A program made the translations under genes and the position numbers. A stretch of 64,000 nucleotides of DNA from the NCBI RefSeq assembly GCF_002848005.1, contig NZ_PKHX01000001.1, forward strand, positions 62,001 through 126,000. The letters run 5' to 3'. Positions 8,375 through 17,160 of the stretch are shown one piece after another. Source of the stretch: Varibaculum cambriense (GTDB lineage Bacteria; Actinomycetota; Actinomycetes; Actinomycetales; Actinomycetaceae). Under the pieces are notes generated by a model. The model ran no database searches, was not told where the DNA came from, and worked only from the letters and a program-made list of their open reading frames with translations. Position 1 is the first letter of the stretch; each line of letters begins with the position of its first letter.

Positions 8375-10126
8375 CTAGCGTTCCGCGCGGTTGAGGGCGC
8401 TGATGACTGCCTTATAGGTAGCGCGAGTAATCGAAGGATCAATCCCTACCCCCCACAGCACCTGACCGGCAATCTCAGCCTCCACATAGGCGGCTGCCCG
8501 CGAACTCTCGCCGGTTTCCATGGCGTGCTCAACATAGTCCAGCACCTTGATATCCATTCCCAGCCCTTGGAAAGCAGTAATGAATGCTTCAATAGGCCCG
8601 GGCGCCACCGCCTCTAACGTGCGCAAAGTTCCGTTATCGCTAACCTGAGCCCGCAAAGAGACTTCCCCAGTTTCATGGTTGGTATCGGCGAGAGAATCCC
8701 GCAGCTTGAAGCGACCCCAAGGCGAAAGGCTATGTTCTTCTCCGGGCAGATATTCGTCAGCAAAAATCTTCCACAAATGCTGCGAGTCGACCTCGCCCCC
8801 AAACTTTTCCGTGTAGTCCTGGACGTGGCGATAAAACTCCACCTGCAGGCGGCGCGGCAAATCCAAGGAATAATCCCGTTTCATCATGAAGGCGATTCCG
8901 CCCTTGCCCGACTGGGAATTCACCCGCACTACTGCCTGATAGTCCCGTCCCACATCACCCGGGTCAATCGGCAGGTAAGGCACTGTCCAGATCACCTGAT
9001 TCTGGTCGCCGCCGACAGCTGCCACTGCTCGAGCACGCTTATCAAAACCTTTCTTAATGGCGTCCTGGTGGGAGCCGGAAAAGGAAGTGTAAACCAGATC
9101 GCCAGTATAGGGCTGGCGAGGATTAGTTTCCATACGAGTGCAATACTCCACGGTTTCGCGCACCTGATCCAGGTTGGACAGATCCAACATGGGATCGATT
9201 CCTTGGGAATAAAGATTCATCGCCAAAGTAATCAAATCTACGTTGCCAGTCCTCTCCCCCTGCCCCAGCAAGCAGCCTTCTACCCGGTCAGCACCGGCTT
9301 TCATAGACAGTTCTGCCGCGGCAATCCCCGTCCCCCGGTCATTATGGTTATGTACCGACAAACAAATGTGTTCGCGGCGGCTCAAGTTCCGACTCATCCA
9401 TTCGATTTGATCCGCATAAGAGTCCGGGGTGTAACGCTCTACGGTTGCCGGCAGGTTCAAAATAATTTCGCGGTCCTCATCGGGCTGCCAGATATCCATG
9501 ACTGCTTCGCAGATTTCCAGGGCAAACTCGGCTTCGGTATCTACGAAAATTTCTGGAGAATATTGCAGCCCGAAAACCGTGGAATCATCTAGCTGCTTTT
9601 CTGCTTGCGCGATTACCTCGCGCACCCCGCTTACTGCCAGTTCCACGGTAGCCGCTTTATCGTTATGGAATACTACTTCCCGAAAAGTCGGTGAGGTGGC
9701 GTTATAGATATGCACATTGGCGCGTGGCACTCCCACTAGAGATTCCACGGTGCGTCCAATTAGATCTTCGCGCGCCTGGGTAAGCACCGAAACGCACACG
9801 TCCTCGGGAATCGCGTCCTCTTCCACCAGCGAGCGCACGAAATCAAAATCTATCTGCGAGGCCGCTGGGAACCCGATCTCGATTTCTTTCATGCCTATCT
9901 GTACCAACAGATCAAACATTTTACGTTTGCGCCGCGGATCCATAGGGTCAATCAAGGCCTGGTTGCCATCCCGCAAATCTGTAGATAGCCAGCGGGGAGC
10001 CTGGGTAACATTTTTATCTGGCCAGGTACGATCCGGAAGTTTCAGGGAAGTATCCCAAAAATGAGCATACTTTTGAAAAGGCATTCCGGAAGGTTTTTGA
10101 ATAGGGGCTTTACCAGTAGTTCGCAT
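8375..10126 (-). CDS. leuA: 2-isopropylmalate synthase
   Basis: First committed enzyme of leucine synthesis; it condenses acetyl-CoA with 2-oxoisovalerate. The 583-aa protein is the long actinobacterial form. The metal-binding STDLRDGNQALIDPM motif is near 48-62, the SVHNHND metal/active-site motif in the middle of the TIM barrel, then the GEGCLLGQGERTGN-like region, and a C-terminal allosteric (leucine feedback) domain. It is preceded by a 13-codon leader peptide with three consecutive Leu codons and a hairpin, so it is probably controlled by ribosome-mediated attenuation. A LacI-family gene lies directly upstream on the same strand. Confidence 0.96.
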   Translation of the reverse strand: MRTTGKAPIQKPSGMPFQKYAHFWDTSLKLPDRTWPDKNVTQAPRWLSTDLRDGNQALIDPMDPRRKRKMFDLLVQIGMKEIEIGFPAASQIDFDFVRSLVEEDAIPEDVCVSVLTQAREDLIGRTVESLVGVPRANVHIYNATSPTFREVVFHNDKAATVELAVSGVREVIAQAEKQLDDSTVFGLQYSPEIFVDTEAEFALEICEAVMDIWQPDEDREIILNLPATVERYTPDSYADQIEWMSRNLSRREHICLSVHNHNDRGTGIAAAELSMKAGADRVEGCLLGQGERTGNVDLITLAMNLYSQGIDPMLDLSNLDQVRETVEYCTRMETNPRQPYTGDLVYTSFSGSHQDAIKKGFDKRARAVAAVGGDQNQVIWTVPYLPIDPGDVGRDYQAVVRVNSQSGKGGIAFMMKRDYSLDLPRRLQVEFYRHVQDYTEKFGGEVDSQHLWKIFADEYLPGEEHSLSPWGRFKLRDSLADTNHETGEVSLRAQVSDNGTLRTLEAVAPGPIEAFITAFQGLGMDIKVLDYVEHAMETGESSRAAAYVEAEIAGQVLWGVGIDPSITRATYKAVISALNRAER

Positions 10127-10176
10127 TGCAACATTTCTTTCTGCTTTAAGTGGCTGGCCGAAGACACCAAAGAATC

Positions 10177-10217
10177 CCGCGACGAGCCTCGACCAGTTTT
10201 ACTGGACTTCGTCGCGG
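10177..10217 (-). terminator. leuA attenuator hairpin
   Basis: On the complement, CCGCGACGA (from 10217-10209) pairs with TCGTCGCGG (10185-10177), a perfect 9-bp G/C stem; an inner CCAGT/ACTGG stem tops it. It is followed by GATTCTTT, a weak T tract. The stem begins inside the leader peptide gene, just after the Leu codons, as expected of a ribosome-controlled attenuator. Confidence 0.75.
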
Positions 10218-10240
10218 CAGCCTAGCAGCAGAACAATCAT
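10199..10240 (-). CDS. Leucine leader peptide (MIVLLLGCRDEVQ)
   Basis: A 13-codon reading frame beginning ATG 10240 and ending TAA 10201-10199. It holds three consecutive Leu codons (CTG CTG CTA) at positions 4-6. It overlaps the 5' arm of the attenuator hairpin and precedes leuA. Leu-rich leader peptides are an established control of leuA in actinobacteria: starvation stalls the ribosome at the Leu codons and prevents terminator formation. The Leu run, the stop codon inside the hairpin and the location together make this persuasive, though a clear ribosome site is not visible. Confidence 0.75.
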   Translation of the reverse strand: MIVLLLGCRDEVQ

Positions 10241-10255
10241 GCGCACGGGACTACT

Positions 10256-11314
10256 CTAAACTGTTTTTCCACTTTCTGGTAACCACCGGCCCGCATATTG
10301 AGCAGACAACTGTGGACCTTGAGTAGATTCCCGAGGAATAAAGGCACCTTCACCAGCCACTAAACGATCCCCAGCTTTCGGCAAATAGGAAGCACCGAAA
10401 ATCTGTTTCATCAGTACGGTTACCCCCAGGTTGGCGAGTTTATCAACCGGTTGATCAATTACGCTGATGGCCGGAGACATTACTGAAAACCAGGGAATAT
10501 CATCGATGGCTGCTAATCCCAGGTCGGTACCTAGCTGCATCCCCATACTTTTGGCGATCATCAATACCCCCAGGGCGATCTGGTTAGAGGCACAGATAAT
10601 AATATCGGGACGGTACAGTGCCAATAGCGCCCGGGCGGCACTAGCCGCGGAGACTGCCTCGTGGTGACAATATTCCACTTCTAGTTTCCCAAAACCACAG
10701 TTAGCTAAAGCTTCCTGGAGTTTTTCAGTACGTCTTTGCCCCGATAAAGAAAACTCGGGACCTGCCAAGTAGGCAGGACGGCGATACCCGGCAGCGCGGA
10801 GATGCTCTCCCAGGTCCCGCATTGCCCGAGCTGAATCAATCACCACCGAAGGAATCTTGCTTCCCGGAGCTTCCCGATCTAAAGCCACCATCGCCATTCC
10901 CTCAGGAGGAGCAGGATGCTTCCAACCAGGCTTAATCCGCGAGGGAGGCACCACCAATAACCCATCTACCCCTTGTTTTGCCAGTGCCCGAATCCCGTTT
11001 TCGTAACTCTCTCCGTCCTCATGCGCATTAGAGAGCACGAGGGAAGCTTGATGGGAATGCACCGCCCGCTCCACACAATGCGCCAGCATCGCATAAAACG
11101 GGTTCATCACGTCTCCTACCACCAACCCGATGGCTCCCGTACGCCCCGTGCGCATAGCCGCTGCTAACCGGTCTTTTTGATACCCCAGTTCTTCGGCGGC
11201 TGCCAATACTTTCTGCCTGGTATCGGCAGCTAGATGAGTATTCCCATTCAGGGCACGCGAAACGGTAGCAATCGAGACTCCCGCCGCCTTAGCCACGTCC
11301 CTAATGGTTGCCAC
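10256..11314 (-). CDS. LacI-family transcriptional regulator
   Basis: A 352-aa repressor with an N-terminal helix-turn-helix (TIRDVAKAAGVSIATVSRAL at 3-22) followed by a hinge and a periplasmic-binding-like effector domain (TGAIGLVVGDVMNPFY opening). The effector is unknown. The start is set at GTG 11314 because GAGGAGG lies 9 nt upstream; a TTG two codons earlier would be only 3 nt from it. An AAACGTTT operator-like palindrome lies 66-77 bp upstream, suggesting autoregulation. It is immediately upstream of the leuA leader, but a direct link to leucine control is not shown. Confidence 0.9.
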   Translation of the reverse strand: MATIRDVAKAAGVSIATVSRALNGNTHLAADTRQKVLAAAEELGYQKDRLAAAMRTGRTGAIGLVVGDVMNPFYAMLAHCVERAVHSHQASLVLSNAHEDGESYENGIRALAKQGVDGLLVVPPSRIKPGWKHPAPPEGMAMVALDREAPGSKIPSVVIDSARAMRDLGEHLRAAGYRRPAYLAGPEFSLSGQRRTEKLQEALANCGFGKLEVEYCHHEAVSAASAARALLALYRPDIIICASNQIALGVLMIAKSMGMQLGTDLGLAAIDDIPWFSVMSPAISVIDQPVDKLANLGVTVLMKQIFGASYLPKAGDRLVAGEGAFIPRESTQGPQLSAQYAGRWLPESGKTV

Positions 11315-11379
11315 TACCAAACGCCTCCTCGCGCCATAACCTAATGTAAAAAGATCCTAGCAGGAAAACTCCGGGATAG

Positions 11380-11391
11380 GGAAACGTTTAC
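11380..11391. promoter_or_regulatory. LacI-type operator candidate
   Basis: GGAAACGTTTAC, with the 8-bp palindrome AAACGTTT at 11382-11389, has the central CG step typical of LacI/GalR operators. It lies 66-77 bp upstream of the LacI-family start codon, so it is a candidate autoregulatory site. Confidence 0.5.
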
Positions 11392-11478
11392 AAGAATCCT
11401 CCCCTAGGCGGGGCATTACGGAAGCTAACAGCCGCCAAATAATCGCGAGTGAAAGAAGCTATCCCCCTAGGGACAGAG

Positions 11479-12540
11479 TTAGAATCCGAGGCGCCCCAAC
11501 ATTTTAGTGTCTGACTGCCAATTCTTCGCCACCCGTACATGCAGATGCAAATGCACCGGTTGACCTAACAGTTTTTGAATCTGCCGTTTGGACTTTATCC
11601 GCACCCGCCGAATATGGCTGCCGCCTTTACCGATCAAAATTCCTTTTTGGGAATCGCGTTCCACGAACACGTTTACATGCACGTCTAGGGGCTTGGTTTC
11701 TTTTAGAGGCGACGCGGCCGTGCCCTGCGCAGTAGTAGCGGAAGGGGAATTCCCACTGTCGGAGCCAGCTTCATCCTCCGTAGATTCTCCAGTATCTTTA
11801 TCTTTTTCCGGGGCGCGGTGCGTACCGTACCCTAGGTGCGGACCGTGATCTTCCCCCTGGTAAAGAATCTCTTCAACCTGCACCGCAATCGAGTGCGGCA
11901 ATTCTTCCCGTACCCCTTCGAGCGCGGCCTCGCGCACAAATTCCGCAATCATTTTTTCCACCGACTCGTCACTAACCTGGTCGCGCGGATATAGAGGCGG
12001 AGAGGGCGGCAGGTATTTAGCGATCTGATCGGCCAGTACCGATACTTCGCCCTCTACCGCGCTGACAGGTACGATCTCTTTCCAATCCCCCAGTTCCCCG
12101 GCAGCTACCAGCGCGGCCACCATCTGTTCTTTAGAAACCAGATCCGCTTTGGTAACCGCCAAAATCACCGGGATATTGAGTTCTTTCAGTTCCGCTGCAA
12201 TATAGCGATCCCCCGGGCCGATCTTTTGCTCCGCGGGCACGCAAAATACCACCGCATCTACATCTACCAGGGCTTCGCGCACCATATCGTTAAGGCGCTT
12301 ACCTAGCAGCGTGCGAGGGCGGTGCAACCCGGGCGTATCCACCAACACCAGCTGGTAATCTTCTCCCTGAACTACTCCGCGCACGTTATGGCGGGTAGTT
12401 TCCGGACGAGAAGAAGTAATGGCTACTTTCTGCCCTACCAGCGCATTCGTTAGGGTAGATTTACCGACATTAGGGCGACCCACGATAGATACAAATCCTG
12501 CACGATGCTCGCTAGGAGATTTTTTCTCTTGTTCACTCAT
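11479..12540 (-). CDS. era: GTPase Era with an acidic insertion before the KH core
   Basis: Ribosome-assembly GTPase that binds the 3' end of 16S rRNA. G1 is GRPNVGKST (21-29), G3 is DTPG (68-71), G4 is TKAD (130-133), and the C-terminal KH domain carries GKGGS near 304-308. At 353 aa it exceeds the usual ~300 because residues about 229-285 form a Glu/Asp/Ser/Thr-rich low-complexity segment inside the KH region, with no counterpart in typical Era. It overlaps the CorC-like gene by 4 bp at the end of the hrcA operon, next to ybeY, another 16S maturation factor. Confidence 0.95.
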   Translation of the reverse strand: MSEQEKKSPSEHRAGFVSIVGRPNVGKSTLTNALVGQKVAITSSRPETTRHNVRGVVQGEDYQLVLVDTPGLHRPRTLLGKRLNDMVREALVDVDAVVFCVPAEQKIGPGDRYIAAELKELNIPVILAVTKADLVSKEQMVAALVAAGELGDWKEIVPVSAVEGEVSVLADQIAKYLPPSPPLYPRDQVSDESVEKMIAEFVREAALEGVREELPHSIAVQVEEILYQGEDHGPHLGYGTHRAPEKDKDTGESTEDEAGSDSGNSPSATTAQGTAASPLKETKPLDVHVNVFVERDSQKGILIGKGGSHIRRVRIKSKRQIQKLLGQPVHLHLHVRVAKNWQSDTKMLGRLGF

Positions 12541-13832
12541 TCCTCGTCCGTTTCTGTATCTAGACGTTTTACCAATAGGGTATCCATTTGTCGGCGCCGG
12601 CCAGCTACTTCTTTTACCGTAATTTCCAGTCCTCTAGTTTGGGCATGCGATCCCAGCAGCGGCACTTTGCCCAGAGCTTTGGCCAGCAGTCCGCCAGCAG
12701 TATCTACTTCGTCATCATCTATTTCCAGATCTACCAGTTCGGCGAGGTCATCTAAACCTAAACGGGCAGGCACCAACCAGGTATTGGCACTGAGCTGCTC
12801 CGGTTCTTGCTCAGCGCGGTCATGCTCATCGGTTACTTCGCCAACCAGCTCTTCCAAAATATCTTCGATGGTCACCAGTCCAACTGTGCCTCCCCATTCG
12901 TCCACCACTACCGCGATATGGGGAGCATCGGCTTGCATCTGACGCATCAAGTCATCGGCGAGCATAACTTCGGGGACAAAGAAGGCTTCGCGCATCATTT
13001 CAGGAACCGGATGATCCATTAATTCGGGGCGAGAAAAACAACGCGAAATTACATCTTTGAGATAGAGCATGCCGCGCACATCATCAGCATCTTCACCCAG
13101 TACTGGGATCCTCGAAAAACCAGATTGAATGAAAACTTCGAAGGCCTCTCTGGCTACAGTAGTGGTTTCTACCGCCACCATATCGGTACGCGGCACGATA
13201 ATTTCGCGAACCAGGGTAGTCCCCAGTTCCAGAGCAGAACGCACGATTTGCCGATCTTCATCCTCGAAAGCTAGATTTTCTTCCTCGGCCATTTCATCGA
13301 CCATTTCCCGGAAATCTTCCGCGATTTCGGCACGGGAAGCGGCCTCATCTGCCGGACCGAGGGGCGCTATCTTTTGCACTATCCATTCTACGGGGCGGTA
13401 AAGCACCGATACTTTTAGCCCGAAATTTACCATTTTGCTCAGCCACAAAGCGGTAGCTTCGGGGCGGTAATGCCCCACGCGCATACCGGCAAAAGTAGCA
13501 AAGATCAGCAGCAGCGCCCCCAATACCAGTAGCGATACTAGGAGCGCCACCCACCAAGTCAGACCAAATCCGACCATAGCCAAAGTCATGCAGGTAGCCG
13601 CTAGGACCTGTGCAAACAGACGCCAAGACTGACAGATCGCCACAGTATGCGCCCTATCTTCGAGTAATAAGCGCACTAGCGGTGCGCGGTGGCGCCCCTC
13701 TTCTAGCAGGTCTTGGGCGCGCGCATGAGACAGGGTTTGAAAAGCTCCCAGAGCCGCTGCCCAGGCGGCATCTACCCCCACTAGCACGATCGCTAAAGCG
13801 AGGAGCCCGGAGGCAGGTATCTGGGAGAACAA
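12537..13832 (-). CDS. Hemolysin/CorC-type membrane protein with DUF21 and CBS domains
   Basis: A 431-aa CNNM/CorC-like protein: an N-terminal DUF21 transmembrane domain (hydrophobic stretches at about 8-30, 73-95 and 95-115), a Bateman pair of CBS domains at roughly 205-335 (opening VREIIVPRTDMVAVE), and a C-terminal CorC_HlyC domain. Relatives move or sense Mg2+ and Co2+; the hemolysin name is historical. The conserved actinobacterial order ybeY - this gene - era is present. It starts 2 bp behind ybeY and overlaps era by 4 bp. Confidence 0.9.
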   Translation of the reverse strand: MFSQIPASGLLALAIVLVGVDAAWAAALGAFQTLSHARAQDLLEEGRHRAPLVRLLLEDRAHTVAICQSWRLFAQVLAATCMTLAMVGFGLTWWVALLVSLLVLGALLLIFATFAGMRVGHYRPEATALWLSKMVNFGLKVSVLYRPVEWIVQKIAPLGPADEAASRAEIAEDFREMVDEMAEEENLAFEDEDRQIVRSALELGTTLVREIIVPRTDMVAVETTTVAREAFEVFIQSGFSRIPVLGEDADDVRGMLYLKDVISRCFSRPELMDHPVPEMMREAFFVPEVMLADDLMRQMQADAPHIAVVVDEWGGTVGLVTIEDILEELVGEVTDEHDRAEQEPEQLSANTWLVPARLGLDDLAELVDLEIDDDEVDTAGGLLAKALGKVPLLGSHAQTRGLEITVKEVAGRRRQMDTLLVKRLDTETDEE

Positions 13833-13834
13833 AG

Positions 13835-14290
13835 TTAGCTCCGCTCCGCTAAGAAAGTCAGCAACAGTTTGCGCTGCAGGGCAAACATTTCTTTTTCTTC
13901 ATCCTTTTCGGCGTGGTCATAGCCCAAAAGATGCAGGATTCCATGCACGGTAAGCAGCAACATTTCTTCGGTGGAAGAGTGACCCGCATTAGCCGCCTGT
14001 GTCTGGGCAACCTCAGGACAAATCACGATATCCCCTAAGATCCCCGCCTCGGTCGGGGAATCCGCGCTTCCGGGTCGGAGTTCATCCATCGGAAAACTCA
14101 TCACATCGGTAGGACCTTCCAGGTCTAACCAACGTTCATGCAGGGCGGCAATCGCATCTGGTTCCACGAAAATCAGCGATAATTCAGCGGACGGAGACAC
14201 ATGCATGGCCTCCAGCACATAGGCGGAAAGTGCTTGGAATTCTTCCCCGTCGATTGGGTATTCAGTTTCGTTTAAGACCTCTACGCTCAC
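13835..14290 (-). CDS. ybeY: Endoribonuclease / rRNA maturation factor YbeY
   Basis: A 151-aa zinc-dependent protein needed for 16S rRNA 3'-end maturation and ribosome quality control. The metal-binding motif [11 protein letters not shown] (H116, H120, H126) is intact. Its start overlaps the phoH stop by 4 bp, and the CorC-like gene follows after 2 bp, as in many bacteria. Confidence 0.95.
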   Translation of the reverse strand: MSVEVLNETEYPIDGEEFQALSAYVLEAMHVSPSAELSLIFVEPDAIAALHERWLDLEGPTDVMSFPMDELRPGSADSPTEAGILGDIVICPEVAQTQAANAGHSSTEEMLLLTVHGILHLLGYDHAEKDEEKEMFALQRKLLLTFLAERS

Positions 14291-15246
14291 CGGTACTTCT
14301 CCCCCTCAGCTGAAGTGTTCGCATGTCGTTCATAGGCATCAATAATCAGCCCTACCAGCTTATCGCGCACTACGTCCTCACTGGTCAAATAGCAAAACTC
14401 AATATCTTTAACTCCGGTGAGGACGTTGCGCGCGTCTTTAAGTCCCGAAAGCTTTCCCCGGGGCAGATCAATTTGGGTAATATCGCCGGTCACTACCATA
14501 GTTGATCCCTCCCCTAAGCGGGTGAGGAACATTTTCATCTGCTGGGTGGTAGTGTTTTGCGCTTCATCCAGCACGATGAATGCATGCGAGATAGTGCGTC
14601 CCCGCATATAGGCTAAGGGAGCTACTTCGATAGTTCCCGACTCTAATAGCTGGGCAAGTTCTGCCGGCTCCAGCATTTCTCGTAAGGCATCATAAAGAGG
14701 ACGCAAGTAGGGATCGATTTTTTCGGTGAGAGTGCCAGGCAAGAAACCGAGGGATTCCCCGGCCTCTACCGCGGGACGGGTCAAAACTATGCGGGATACC
14801 GCCCCGGACTCTAAGGCTTCTACCGCTTTGGCCATCGCCAGATAGGTTTTCCCGGTTCCGGCTGGCCCCACCCCAAAGACGATCCGATTATTGGCAATCG
14901 CCTCTAAATAATTTTGTTGACCAGGAGTTTTTGCCCTAACCTGTCGGCGTTTGGTACGCAGTACCGGTAAGGTTTCTTGGGATGACATTAGGGTTAAGGC
15001 CTGCTGGACTGCCGCCGCCGATAAGGGATTGCCGTGCCGGGCAGCCGCAATCAATTCGGTCAGCAAGTCGGCACCCATCCGAGCTTCGCCGGGATTGCCT
15101 TGAAAAGTTACGATATTGCCGCGCGAGTTAATCCGTACCCCCGGCAGATTATCTTGCATTGCCCGCAAAACCTGGTCTCCGGGGCCAAATACCAACACCG
15201 GATCCAGATCTTCGGGCATTACCACCTGGGTTAGCTCATCGGTCAT
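14287..15246 (-). CDS. phoH: PhoH-like ATPase
   Basis: RNA-associated ATPase of the PhoH family, habitually next to ybeY. Walker A GPAGTGKT is at 127-134 and the Walker B-like LDEAQN at 226-231, both counted from the start used here; a KH-like N-terminal region precedes them. The ATG at 15246 is preferred, because it lies 1 bp behind the rsmE stop with GGAAGG upstream; an ATG at 15279 would overlap rsmE by 32 bp and has no ribosome site. It overlaps ybeY by 4 bp. Confidence 0.93.
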   Translation of the reverse strand: MTDELTQVVMPEDLDPVLVFGPGDQVLRAMQDNLPGVRINSRGNIVTFQGNPGEARMGADLLTELIAAARHGNPLSAAAVQQALTLMSSQETLPVLRTKRRQVRAKTPGQQNYLEAIANNRIVFGVGPAGTGKTYLAMAKAVEALESGAVSRIVLTRPAVEAGESLGFLPGTLTEKIDPYLRPLYDALREMLEPAELAQLLESGTIEVAPLAYMRGRTISHAFIVLDEAQNTTTQQMKMFLTRLGEGSTMVVTGDITQIDLPRGKLSGLKDARNVLTGVKDIEFCYLTSEDVVRDKLVGLIIDAYERHANTSAEGEKYR

Positions 15247-15247
15247 T

Positions 15248-16030
15248 TTAGAGCGCTTCCTTCCGGCCCCATAGGCCACTGCAAAGTCCTAGTGCCGCCA
15301 AGGCAGCCGGCCCGGCACTTGAGGAACGTAAAACTGTAGGTCCCAGCCGGGCAGTAATCGCGCCAGCTGCACAAAAATCAGCAGTTTCCTCTGGGCTCAC
15401 CCCGCCCTCCGGCCCTACTATCAGGTGTATCATTTTTGCCGCGCTTACCTGCTTCCAGGCTTCGGCAAGAGGTAGCGACGAGTCTGGGTCTAGCAGCAGA
15501 AACTCTTCTTCGCTACTCCTGGTGGCGATTAAATCTCGCAGTTGCCGGGAATCAGCCAGCGGATCTAGTAGCGGCCAGTTGGCGCGGCGCGACTGTTTCG
15601 CTGCCGCTTGCAGCAGCGACTCCCATTTCTTAGCGCCCCGCTGCACTTTCGATCCCTTCCACTGCACAATAGAGCGCCCTGCCGCCCAGGGGCGCACCCG
15701 ACTTACCCCTAACTCGACCGCCGATTCAACTGCCTGTTCATCGCGCCCTCCTTTAGAAAGCGCCTGGATCAACCCAAACTGAGTTTCCGGTAAGGACAGG
15801 TGCATTACCTGAAGCACTTCGAACTCTAAATAGTTTTTCGCGGTTGCTAATATCTGGCAGCGCAGGCGCAACCCTTTACCGTCAACCAGATCGAGGGGGT
15901 CACTTACTCCTAGACGTAGGGAACCTACTGCGTGGGCGGCTTCTGCACCTTTAAGGGATCCGCGTCCTCCTTCCTGCAAGGCAGAAAGCGGCGGGCAGGA
16001 TTCATCACCTAAAAATACCGGAAGAAACAT
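15248..16030 (-). CDS. rsmE: 16S rRNA (uracil-1498-N3)-methyltransferase RsmE
   Basis: SPOUT-class methyltransferase that modifies U1498 in the decoding region of 16S rRNA. The knot motifs LIVGPEGGVSPEE and LGPTVLRSSSAGPAA near the C-terminus are clear, after an N-terminal PUA-like domain. The start overlaps the dnaJ stop by one base (TAATG). The dnaJ-rsmE pairing is common in Gram-positive bacteria. Length 260 aa is normal. Confidence 0.93.
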   Translation of the reverse strand: MFLPVFLGDESCPPLSALQEGGRGSLKGAEAAHAVGSLRLGVSDPLDLVDGKGLRLRCQILATAKNYLEFEVLQVMHLSLPETQFGLIQALSKGGRDEQAVESAVELGVSRVRPWAAGRSIVQWKGSKVQRGAKKWESLLQAAAKQSRRANWPLLDPLADSRQLRDLIATRSSEEEFLLLDPDSSLPLAEAWKQVSAAKMIHLIVGPEGGVSPEETADFCAAGAITARLGPTVLRSSSAGPAALAALGLCSGLWGRKEAL

Positions 16031-17136
16031 TAGTGACCTGCAAATCGTTCCCGCAAGCGAGAGAAGACTCCGCCGTCCTCTAGGGGCTCGGGCTCTACCC
16101 GGTCTTCTTGTCTTAGCTGTGCCAACTGTTCAATCAGTTCTCGCTGGGCAGGATCCAGATTGGTAGGCACTTGCACCATGATATTGACAATCAGGTCACC
16201 GCGGCCTTCTCGCTGCAAGCGTCCGACTCCGAGACCAGGAAGACGAATCTGCTGACCGGGCTGGGTACCAGCTGCAATAGTTATCTCTTGAGTCCCGTCG
16301 AAAGTATCCAGGTCAACTTGGGTTCCCAAAATAGCGGCCGTCATCGGCACCCGCAAGGTGGTCTCCAGATTATCGCCATGTCGGGAAAATACCCGATGGG
16401 CGCTCACTTTGATCTCTAAATACAAATCCCCGCTGGGGCCACCCCCAGGTCCGACTGCGCCTTTACCACGCAGCTGCACTTTATGCCCAGTTTGTACCCC
16501 GGCGGGAATCTCCACTTGCAAAGTAGAGGTGGTGCGCACTCGTCCTTCCCCGGAGCATTCAGGACAGGGCTCTGGGATAGTGGTACCATGACCGGCGCAA
16601 GCGCTACAGGGCACTGTGGATTGCATTTGCCCCAAGAAGGTGCGGGTAGAGCGGGTCACCGAGCCCCGACCGTTACATACCTGGCAGGTACGCGGGGAAG
16701 TTCCCGGAGCACAACAGCTCCCCTCACAGGTGGGACAAACTACGGCAGTCCGCACCTGTACCTGTTTCTTTACCCCAAAAACCGCTTCCTCTAAAGCAAT
16801 TTCTAGACGTTGACGCAGATCCTCGCCTCTTCGTCCTCTCGGAGTAGGACCAGCGCCCGTGTCCCCTCCGAAAAAGCTCTCAAAAATATCGGAGAACATC
16901 GAAAAGTCTCCCATACCGGAGCTGGCAAAACCGGATTCGCCGCCCATATCGTAGCGGCGCCGCTTTTCCGGATCAGAGAGGACTTCATGTGCCATCGAGA
17001 CCTCTTTGAAAGCCTCCTCTGAATCTGCCCCGGCTACGTCGGGATGCAGCTTGCGGGCTTTCCGCCGGTACGCGCGCCTGATCTCCGCCTCGGTAGCGTC
17101 CCGGGAAACTCCTAGAATCTCGTAATAATCAGCCAA
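16030..17136 (-). CDS. dnaJ: Chaperone DnaJ (HrcA-linked paralogue)
   Basis: A 368-aa Hsp40 with all domains: J-domain with HPD at 31-33, a Gly/Phe-rich segment around 70-95, four zinc-finger motifs, and the C-terminal substrate-binding domain. The first zinc repeat reads CPTCEGSC, with Cys in place of the final Gly; the other three are canonical CxxCxGxG. It follows hrcA by 24 bp, so it is in the CIRCE/HrcA regulon and is likely the DnaJ2-type actinobacterial paralogue rather than the one beside dnaK. Confidence 0.94.
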   Translation of the reverse strand: MADYYEILGVSRDATEAEIRRAYRRKARKLHPDVAGADSEEAFKEVSMAHEVLSDPEKRRRYDMGGESGFASSGMGDFSMFSDIFESFFGGDTGAGPTPRGRRGEDLRQRLEIALEEAVFGVKKQVQVRTAVVCPTCEGSCCAPGTSPRTCQVCNGRGSVTRSTRTFLGQMQSTVPCSACAGHGTTIPEPCPECSGEGRVRTTSTLQVEIPAGVQTGHKVQLRGKGAVGPGGGPSGDLYLEIKVSAHRVFSRHGDNLETTLRVPMTAAILGTQVDLDTFDGTQEITIAAGTQPGQQIRLPGLGVGRLQREGRGDLIVNIMVQVPTNLDPAQRELIEQLAQLRQEDRVEPEPLEDGGVFSRLRERFAGH

Positions 17137-17160
17137 GGATCCTTTTTCCTCTTTCCTAAT

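Noticed and set aside
8675..9592. 305-codon frame opposite leuA
   Set aside because: It is antisense to a complete, clearly conserved leuA and shows no recognisable domain; it is a shadow of leuA codon bias.
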